This document shows positions 58,468 through 64,000 of a stretch of DNA of 64,000 nt, in pieces (within the stretch, counting starts at the first letter, position 1; each line of letters begins with the position of its first letter). The notes under the pieces were generated by a model. The model saw only the letters and a list, made by a program, of their open reading frames with translations. It made no database searches and had not been told where the DNA came from. Source of the DNA: Streptomyces luteolus (GTDB lineage Bacteria; Actinomycetota; Actinomycetes; Streptomycetales; Streptomycetaceae); NCBI RefSeq assembly GCF_029968015.1, contig NZ_JASCIS010000006.1:186001-250000 (forward strand). Reading direction: 5' to 3'. Made by a program: the position numbers and the translations under genes.

Positions 58468-59167
58468 ATGCCCCCTGAACCCGCGCCGGCACCCACCCGG
58501 CGTGCGGTCTCCCCGCTTGACCATCGCCTCGAAGCTGCCACCGGGCACGACATCAACACCCTGTGGACCTACCGCGATCGAGGCGTCCTCGACGACCAGC
58601 ACGCCCAACTGGTCGACCGACACCGGGAGCTGGCCAAGACCCAGACCGGCGTCACCTTCTACCTGCGCCTCCTCAACCGCCTTTCCAGCGGCGAGTTCGA
58701 CTTCGACGGCACCCTGTTCACCCGCATCGACCGCGGCGTGGACCAGTTGGAAGAGGTTGCCGGCGCGCGGGAGGCCGCCGCCCGGGAGATGCTTGCCGCC
58801 CTGAAGCCCGTTGAAGCCGCAGCGGCGTCCTCCGCGCCCGTCGCACAGCGGCTCTCGACGGACGATCACGCGGCGCTGCTCGCCATCGCTGGCGGCGCCA
58901 AGCTCTACGAACACTTGCTGACAGGCCGGATGTCCGTCACAGCCGCCACCGGGCACTCGCTTCCCCCACGCCAAGCTGCAGCGGCTGGAGGACGCCGGCC
59001 TGGTCGTCCGGGACACGGACCACTCCATACACGCCGGGCAACCGATCGCGCTCACCGATGCCGGACGAGCCGCGGTGTTCGCCATCCGCAGGACCCCCAC
59101 GACGCAGGCGCCGAAGCTCCCGACTCGACTCGGTGCATGGCCGTCAACTCCGGCGCAGCGGCGCTGA
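58468..59167 (+). pseudogene. Frameshifted helical/winged-helix protein
   Basis: The first part (from ATG at 58468: LDHRLEAATGHDINTLWTYR, LLNRLSSGEFDFDGTLFTRI) and the winged-helix beginning (LLAIAGGAKLYEHLLTGRMS) are in one frame. After a one-base shift near 58965 the second frame reads FPHAKLQRLEDAGLVVRDTD and IALTDAGRAAVFAIRR, ending at 59167. Together they make a plausible regulator of about 232 residues. It resembles the domains of the 60524, 61003, 61457 and 62748 products. Inactivation or sequencing error cannot be told apart. Confidence 0.6.
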
Positions 59168-59185
59168 ACTCCACCGAAAGGTCCC

Positions 59186-59935
59186 TTGTTGTCTCCCACC
59201 GAACCGGCGCCGGTCCGGAAGTCCATCCCCCAGGTCGACTTCGATCTGGACGACCTCGACGCTGATGAGGAGAAGTACCTCGACTTCTACCGCAAGGTCG
59301 GTGTCCGAGAGGACATGCTTGTCCCTCTCGCCGAACACCACACCCCCAGCGGCGCGCACAGCTACTACGTCTTGTTCGACCGCACCGCCACGTGGGGTCA
59401 CCCCGGTGTGCCGCAGGTGCTCGCCGTACATCTGCAACGAGACTGCGAGAAGCGGACGTTCGACTTCGATCAGGCCGCCATGCCGCTGGCCGCGATGGCC
59501 CAGTCCTGGCTCGTCAACCGCGGCTGCCCGCACGACGCCATCGACCTCGACCCCGAGCTGGGCCCACCGCCGGCGGACGAAGCAACACGTGCACTGGAGC
59601 AACGCCTTGCGGGGGACAGTGACCGCTACGCCCTGGGCTACTCCTACACACGCGACGATCCCGACGACATGGTCACCGTCGTGGCACTGCGCGCCCTGGA
59701 CGAACGAGCCCCCTCACCGTTCCGCGTCCTCGTCGACGAGGTCGACAACGACGCCTGGACGCATACGTTGCGGGAGGGCGGCTTCGCCACGAACAAGGCC
59801 GCTTTGCAGTGGTGCGACGACCGGCTCACCGGCGAGGCGAAACCTCTGCCGCCGGTCCGCTGGGCAGGCGCCGCCCGCAGTTCAGCTGGTGTGGCCAAAA
59901 CGCCTGCCACGCGCCCACCTGGCCGCTCGCGCTGA
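59186..59935 (+). CDS. Hypothetical acidic protein
   Basis: 249 residues with a TTG/ATG-type start near 59186. Acidic N-terminus (VDFDLDDLDADEEKYLDFYR), then a likely alpha/beta domain (SYYVLFDRTATWGHPGVPQV, QRDCEKRTFDFDQAAMPLAA) and a C-terminal region (HDAIDLDPELG, GYSYTRDDPDDMVTVVALRA). Soluble; no membrane helix. No family recognised. It is the last gene before hairpin copy 3. Confidence 0.65.
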   Translation: MLSPTEPAPVRKSIPQVDFDLDDLDADEEKYLDFYRKVGVREDMLVPLAEHHTPSGAHSYYVLFDRTATWGHPGVPQVLAVHLQRDCEKRTFDFDQAAMPLAAMAQSWLVNRGCPHDAIDLDPELGPPPADEATRALEQRLAGDSDRYALGYSYTRDDPDDMVTVVALRALDERAPSPFRVLVDEVDNDAWTHTLREGGFATNKAALQWCDDRLTGEAKPLPPVRWAGAARSSAGVAKTPATRPPGRSR

Positions 59936-59958
59936 GCTCTGACGCCACCGAGGGCGGC

Positions 59959-60005
59959 GCAACATAGCCGACGATCGCCGGTTAGCCAAACCGGCGATTC
60001 TCCGG
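59959..60005 (-). repeat. Hairpin element copy 3 (inverted)
   Basis: Read on the minus strand it is CCGGAGAATCGCCGGTT, loop TGGCT, AACCGGCGATCGTCGG and then CTATGTTGC. Outer stem mismatches remain, while the inner AATCGCCGGTT/AACCGGCGAT part and the tail are conserved. It lies in the 145-bp gap before the secreted SH3 gene and is opposite in orientation to copies 1 and 2. Confidence 0.75.
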
Positions 60006-60080
60006 ACTCTTATACAGCCGCCGGGGCCCCTGCGGCCCCCTTTCACGCATTCCCTATGCCTTCACGGAGGTTTCTTCCGC

Positions 60081-60425
60081 ATGCGCTCCACCAGAATTGC
60101 GATTTCTACGGCGATGCTCGGCGCACTCGCGCTGCCGGTTCTGGCCGCCAGCCCTGCCGCCGCGGTGCCCATCGTCAAGGAGGCCCCCACGTACGGCTGC
60201 TACTCCCAGCCTCCGCTGCCGTACAAGGTCCACGCCAAGGCCGTCACCATCAGGTCCAAGGCCAGCTCGAAGTCCACTGCCCGCGGCGTTCTGTACAAGG
60301 GCCACAAGTTCAGCGTGTCCAAGAAGAGCGGCAACTGGGTCTACATCACGGACAAGACGACCGGCGTCAAGGGCTGGGTCTCCGGTACGTACGTCTACCG
60401 CGACGTCCGAATGTGCCTGGACTGA
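60081..60425 (+). CDS. Secreted SH3-domain protein
   Basis: 114 residues, Sec signal peptide (AISTAMLGALALPVLAASPA, cleavage near AAA-VP). The mature part is an SH3b-like domain: HAKAVTIRSKASSKSTARGV, LYKGHKFSVSKKSGNWVYIT and GVKGWVSGTYVY. Two cysteines (YGCYSQ and MCLD) may form a disulfide. SH3b domains bind peptidoglycan or its peptides, so it may act at the cell wall. CACGGAGGTTTCTTCCGC gives a good start. Confidence 0.8.
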   Translation: MRSTRIAISTAMLGALALPVLAASPAAAVPIVKEAPTYGCYSQPPLPYKVHAKAVTIRSKASSKSTARGVLYKGHKFSVSKKSGNWVYITDKTTGVKGWVSGTYVYRDVRMCLD

Positions 60426-60523
60426 ACGGAATCCAGCACGCCCCAGTAAGAGGCTGAACCGCCGGGTACGGCCGCCCCTCACATACCCCCAGGCATCTGC
60501 CCTTCCAGAACAGGAGATCCCCT

Positions 60524-61006
60524 TTGTCCGACGGCAATACCGATGAGTCTGCGGATGTCGTGGGCGTGCTCACCCAACGGATCGAAGCGCGCTTCGACAT
60601 GGCAATGGACCAGTTGAAGGCCGCGGTCGCAGCCGCGCCGACCGCGAATCCTGACGCCACCGACGTCGTCAAGTGGCACGGCCTTCTCGTTGAGGCCCAG
60701 TCCGTGCTGGAGCGCGCGGAGGATGACCTCCTCGCCGCACTGCAGACCCAGCCCAGCGAGGTCGATGACCCGACGATGGGTCTCGCCCACCGGGTGAACG
60801 CGGCCGTGAGCGTCCGCGACGGCCGGGCCATGGTGGTGCGATGGCTCCTCGACCCGGACGCCCCGGGGAAGAAGGGCCTCGCCGCAGAGCGCCTCGCCCG
60901 GCTTCGGCCCCGCACCGGCCCCGCGGTGCAGACCAGCGCCCCCAACCGGCCTGCGAGTACAGCCGTACCGGCGACGGCGTGGCGTTCGGCAAGGGCCGCC
61001 CGATGA
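60524..61006 (+). CDS. Helical hypothetical protein (family B)
   Basis: 160 residues with a TTG-type start (TTTGTCCGACG at 60524). Helical: VVGVLTQRIEARFDMAMDQL, ATDVVKWHGLLVEAQSVLER and VRDGRAMVVRWLLDPD. The last segment recurs in the products at 58468, 61003 and 61457. It overlaps the next gene by 4 bases. Function unknown; members probably form homo- or hetero-oligomers. Confidence 0.65.
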   Translation: MSDGNTDESADVVGVLTQRIEARFDMAMDQLKAAVAAAPTANPDATDVVKWHGLLVEAQSVLERAEDDLLAALQTQPSEVDDPTMGLAHRVNAAVSVRDGRAMVVRWLLDPDAPGKKGLAAERLARLRPRTGPAVQTSAPNRPASTAVPATAWRSARAAR

Positions 61007-61446
61007 GCCGGGACAGGGCCAGCACCATGGACGCCGACCTGCAGAAGGTCTTCGGGAAGTCGGTACCCGACCTGTACGAGGCGGCTGCCGGCCAGGATGC
61101 CTCGCCCGCGCTCGCCCGTGCCCTGGAGCTGCGTTCCTTCCTGGCGCTCACCGAGGAGCAGGTCGCCCGCGTCCGCGACCGCGTCCACGCCGACATGGAT
61201 CCAGACCGCGACATGGGCGAACTGTCGGCCTACAAGCTCCGCTTCGACGCGCAGTGGCTGGACGCGGCGCTGGAGGCCCGCGACGGCTATCGCGTCGTCC
61301 TTGGCCAGCTGTTGCGCACCATGCCCCCGCCTGACCAGCAGGCCCGGCTCGTCCGCACAGCACAACTCAGGGCCACCGACACCCTGCCCGCGTGTGCCGC
61401 CCCGGCACCCCAGCGTGCCGGGGCGGCCCGGGCCGACCGACCGTGA
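61003..61446 (+). CDS. Helical hypothetical protein (family B)
   Basis: 147 residues from the ATG at 61003 (ATGA overlap). Helical: LQKVFGKSVPDLYEAAAGQD, LRSFLALTEEQVARVRDRVH and LEARDGYRVVLGQLLRTMP. The LALTE motif and the final helix match the gene downstream at 61457. No enzymatic motif. Expression coupled to neighbours. Confidence 0.68.
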   Translation: MSRDRASTMDADLQKVFGKSVPDLYEAAAGQDASPALARALELRSFLALTEEQVARVRDRVHADMDPDRDMGELSAYKLRFDAQWLDAALEARDGYRVVLGQLLRTMPPPDQQARLVRTAQLRATDTLPACAAPAPQRAGAARADRP

Positions 61447-61456
61447 AAGCCCCCGC

Positions 61457-61870
61457 TTGCTCCACCCCACGTCCACCGACATAGCCGGACGGATCGAGGA
61501 CCTGTACGGCGCACCGCTCGCCGACCTCGAAGCCCACGCCCAGGACCAGCAACCCGGCATGCTCTCCGCCCTGCTCGGCATGCACGACGACCTTGCCCTC
61601 TCCGAGCGCAGCATCGACTTCCACCGCGACCACCTCGCCCGGTTCATCCACTCCGAACGGCAGATCGGCCCGCACGAGGTCTCCCACCTCCTCGACGGTG
61701 CACGCCGGCTCGCCGAAGCGGTCGCCGTCCGCGAGGTCCAGGTCAAGTCGGTCGCCGCCGTACTGCAGAGCCTGGCCCGCGTCCCGGCCCCGATGCCTGT
61801 CCCGCCGACTTCCTCACCGCCCGCTCCGGCTCCGCCTCCTGCGGCCCCGAGTCCTGCGCACAGCCAATGA
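61457..61870 (+). CDS. Helical hypothetical protein (family B)
   Basis: 137 residues from a TTG at 61457 that is in frame with TSTDIAGRIEDLYGAPLADL; an open frame extends upstream only through an overlapping gene. LGMHDDLALSERSIDFHRDH, LDGARRLAEAVAVREVQVKS and VAAVLQSLARVP parallel the 61003 product segment by segment. Pro-rich C-terminus. Four bases overlap with the next gene's start region. Confidence 0.65.
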   Translation: MLHPTSTDIAGRIEDLYGAPLADLEAHAQDQQPGMLSALLGMHDDLALSERSIDFHRDHLARFIHSERQIGPHEVSHLLDGARRLAEAVAVREVQVKSVAAVLQSLARVPAPMPVPPTSSPPAPAPPPAAPSPAHSQ

Positions 61871-62751
61871 CCGCAGGCGATACACCCTTCAACCACCCAG
61901 GAGTTCCTCCCTTGGCCCTCACCGCTCTGCCCCCTGACACCGACGCCGACATCGCCCGGGTCACCGAGGCCCTCGCCATGATCACCCCGCGGTGGAACGT
62001 GAGGATCCTCCTGGCCCTCTCCGGCCCGCCGCTGCGCTACAGCGAGCTGGCCGCCAAGGTGTCCTGGCTGCAGAACGGCCAGCTCCACCCGAAGCTCAAG
62101 TCGCTGTGCGACGCCGGCCTCGTCGAACGCACCGAGCACACCGCACGGCACGTGACCTACGGCCATACCGAACGCGGCGTCGCCCTGCTGCCGGTCCTGC
62201 CGATGATCGTCACCTGGGCCGAGGAACACCTGGAGACGGCGGACCGCCCGCTGCCCGCCATCGAGCAGATCGAGGACAGCCTCACCCTGCTCACCCGGCG
62301 CCACGCCGCCGCCATCTTGTGGGTGCTCAAGTCCCGCCAGGAGGTCAGCGGCCGGGCTCTGGCCCGGATCGTGATGCCCAGCAGCGACTGGACCAACATC
62401 TACCCCCCGCTGCGGCAGCTCGTCGCCGACGGCCTGGTCGACACCGACGGCATGGGTCGGCCCTACCGGCTGTCCGCAGCCGGTGACGGCCTGGGCCCCG
62501 TGCTGGGCACCCTTTCCGCGTGGTCCGCCGGGCAGCCCCTCGATCAGGCCACCCAGCACCCGGTCTGGGGCCACCCACAGGCGAAGCCCGCGCCGAGGTC
62601 GTGGATCAGCAGCCAGTCGAGGCAGGCCCCCACTGCAGTCCCACCCGCTCGGACACCCCAGTCCTGTCCCGCCTGGCACAACAGGGATCTCTTCTCGCAC
62701 GCCACGACCGCGCGCCCGAAGGCGGTCCCGGCGGGAGGCCCGCGCCGATGA
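61867..62751 (+). CDS. Tandem HxlR-type winged-helix regulator
   Basis: 294 residues. The first winged helix (about 33-120) has ITPRWNVRILLALSGPPLRY, SELAAKVSWLQNGQLHPKLK and LVERTEHTARHVTYGHTERG, an HxlR-family pattern. A second, diverged winged helix (about 135-230) has LLTRRHAAAILWVLKSRQEV, IYPPLRQLVADGLVDTDGMG and LSAAGDGLGPVLGTL. The C-terminus is low-complexity. HxlR proteins bind small-molecule ligands and repress or activate adjacent genes. Coupled by ATGA overlaps on both sides; the MFS gene at 63224 may be a target. Confidence 0.8.
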   Translation: MTAGDTPFNHPGVPPLALTALPPDTDADIARVTEALAMITPRWNVRILLALSGPPLRYSELAAKVSWLQNGQLHPKLKSLCDAGLVERTEHTARHVTYGHTERGVALLPVLPMIVTWAEEHLETADRPLPAIEQIEDSLTLLTRRHAAAILWVLKSRQEVSGRALARIVMPSSDWTNIYPPLRQLVADGLVDTDGMGRPYRLSAAGDGLGPVLGTLSAWSAGQPLDQATQHPVWGHPQAKPAPRSWISSQSRQAPTAVPPARTPQSCPAWHNRDLFSHATTARPKAVPAGGPRR

Positions 62752-63227
62752 GCACCCCTCTCACCTCGGCCGACGCGCAGCGCATGGTCGACCTGCTTGC
62801 CTCGCGGCCCCTGGTCCGTCTCATCACCGAGATCGACGACAACGGCGCCATACCGCCCCGACGGCTGGCCGGCACTCTGTCCGACCTTTCCACGCACCAA
62901 CTGCGCAGCTCATCCGACACGGCCCGCGCCCACGGCCTCGTCCGGATCGCGCCCGGCGCAGGTCTAGAACTGACGGATGCCGGGATGAAGTTGGCCGACC
63001 TGTACGACGCGATGGCTCACTGGGCTCGGCGCCGCAATGTCCCAGCCCCCGTGTGCGCGTTCAGCCGCCGTATCCGGTGCGTCTTCGACCTGCTGGCACC
63101 ATCGCTCGCCACCGAGCGCGCCGACGGCGCGGAGGTGGGCCTGGCCCGTCTCCGCACGCTTCTGATCCAGTGGCTGGCAGACAACCCCCATGTGGCCGGG
63201 GCGTCCGAAACTGAGCCAGCCGCGTGA
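62748..63227 (+). CDS. Winged-helix protein
   Basis: 159 residues from the ATG at 62748 (ATGA overlap). One winged-helix-like domain: LLASRPLVRLITEIDDNGAI, LAGTLSDLSTHQLRSSSDTA, AHGLVRIAPGAGLELTDAGM and KLADLYDAMAHWA. It resembles the second half of the 61867 product and the C-terminal half of the 58468 gene. The C-terminal helices are unique. A regulator for the MFS gene or operon is likely. Confidence 0.72.
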   Translation: MSTPLTSADAQRMVDLLASRPLVRLITEIDDNGAIPPRRLAGTLSDLSTHQLRSSSDTARAHGLVRIAPGAGLELTDAGMKLADLYDAMAHWARRRNVPAPVCAFSRRIRCVFDLLAPSLATERADGAEVGLARLRTLLIQWLADNPHVAGASETEPAA

Positions 63228-64000
63228 GCCAAGCGGTCTCACCCCGGCACGCACGCCGCAGCGGCGGGCTGATGCGCAGCATCTACCTGCCGCGTACGGC
63301 GGACGCGCTGGCGTTCGCGATGTCCACCTACGGCATCCCGCTGCTCGTGCTGGCCACGACGGGCTCCGCTGCGCTGACGGGCCTCGCGTTCGCCCTGGAG
63401 TGGCTCCCGCGGCTGGCCGCGTTCGGGTGGGCCGGATCGATTGTCGACCGCCGCGGTGCTGCGGTGGTCTTCCACCTGGCCTCCCTGGGCCGGGCATTGG
63501 CCCTCGCCGCCGGCACGGTCCTGCTCTTCCTCCACCCGTCCGGCACCGTGGCGAGCGCGACCGTGATGGTGCTGGCGGCGACGACCGGCGTACTCACCGA
63601 GTTCAGCTACATCGCGGCCGAGACCGCCGGCGCCGCCGCCGGCCGCCGAGCAGGTCGGCGGGCTCACCGGATCCAGGCCGTCCTGCTCGGCATCGACCAG
63701 ACCGCGACGCTGGCCGGTCCCGCACTCGCCGGAGTGCTCCTGCTGGCCGGGCCGCCGCCGATGCTCGCACTGATCACCGTGCTCTCGCTGCTCGCCGCGC
63801 TGCTCGCCCTGCGCACCCCGCCCTCGCCTGTGGCACGGGCCCGCGCGCCGAAGGGAGAGTCCGGCGCCGGAATGCTCACCGGATGGCGCACCATCCGCTC
63901 CCTTCCCGCGCTCGGCTGGCTAGTGACCGGGCTGACCCTGTCCAACCTGGCCACCGGCCTACTCCAAGCAGCCGGCCCCGTGATCGTCGTCCAGCACTTC
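63224..64000 (+). CDS. MFS transporter (partial at window end)
   Basis: The frame starts at a GTG at 63224, overlapping the upstream stop as GTGA, and is open to the window end (259 codons). Helices and loop motif VDRRGAAVVF (Dx2RG in the loop after helix 2) mark a major facilitator. It begins with a basic segment, then LPRTADALAFAMSTYGIPLL, LLGIDQTATLAGPALAGVLL and LGWLVTGLTLSNLATGLLQA. The subfamily resembles small drug exporters next to HxlR-like regulators. The C-terminal half is outside the window. Confidence 0.82.
   Translation, partial: MSQAVSPRHARRSGGLMRSIYLPRTADALAFAMSTYGIPLLVLATTGSAALTGLAFALEWLPRLAAFGWAGSIVDRRGAAVVFHLASLGRALALAAGTVLLFLHPSGTVASATVMVLAATTGVLTEFSYIAAETAGAAAGRRAGRRAHRIQAVLLGIDQTATLAGPALAGVLLLAGPPPMLALITVLSLLAALLALRTPPSPVARARAPKGESGAGMLTGWRTIRSLPALGWLVTGLTLSNLATGLLQAAGPVIVVQHF

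Noticed and set aside
60367..62700. A 777-codon minus-strand open frame opposite the plus-strand operon
   Set aside because: It is antisense to several overlapping, coupled genes with recognisable domains; it has no domain and typical high-GC shadow composition.
1..64000. CRISPR array
   Set aside because: No regularly spaced repeats of 25-40 bp with unique spacers were found; the tandem repeats present have no spacers.

Overview
The window is high-GC actinobacterial DNA, almost certainly Streptomyces: codon use is strongly GC-ending, GTG/TTG starts are common, and it carries SCP2/FadD lipid genes, a class F sortase, PASTA-less Ser/Thr kinases, DUF317/DUF2637/DUF4913 proteins and a RepSA/Tra-type integrative element.

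Region 1 (1-9946) looks chromosomal. It holds a decayed acyl-CoA dehydrogenase, an SCP2 protein, a long-chain acyl-CoA synthetase behind a likely operator, a class F sortase beside a small surface protein, a VOC protein, and two membrane Ser/Thr kinases, one ending in an extracellular peptidoglycan-binding domain. Several short tandem repeats lie between these genes.

Region 2 (9947-19844) is an almost complete actinomycete integrative and conjugative element (AICE). It is bounded by an 84-bp perfect direct repeat made of the 3' half of tRNA-Arg(TCT) plus its terminator. It carries an HD protein, a Pif-like Nudix hydrolase, an HTH/PLD-like regulator, an FtsK-type DNA translocase, a run of small Spd-like genes, a rolling-circle RepSA initiator, Xis and a tyrosine integrase, ending next to the intact tRNA gene.

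Region 3 (19875-64000, running off the right edge) is a second, larger mobile region of a different type. A left module has an Hsp70-like ATPase, a coiled-coil partner and a divergent small HTH protein separated by a repeat array. A long minus-strand block follows: DUF317 proteins; a DnaB-N-domain/cytosine methyltransferase/PP-loop operon; a VirD4-type coupling protein; many small helical proteins; a relaxase-like protein lacking the HUH histidines; an MFS transporter; a GT2 glycosyltransferase beside a frameshifted TGT-like protein; and a type IV secretion core (VirB4-like ATPase, SCO6880-type PrgI/VirB4-N protein, TrbL/VirB6-like protein, possible VirB8-like protein, small pilin-like membrane protein, lysozyme-NlpC/P60 hydrolase). 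After a divergent intergenic gap, a plus-strand operon encodes a DNA methyltransferase, a DUF4913 protein, a ParE/RelE-fold protein, a family of related helical proteins, winged-helix regulators and an MFS transporter cut by the window edge. Three copies of one conserved hairpin element occur only in this region. Several genes here are split by single-base frameshifts or stop codons, from either decay or sequencing error; sequence alone cannot tell which.
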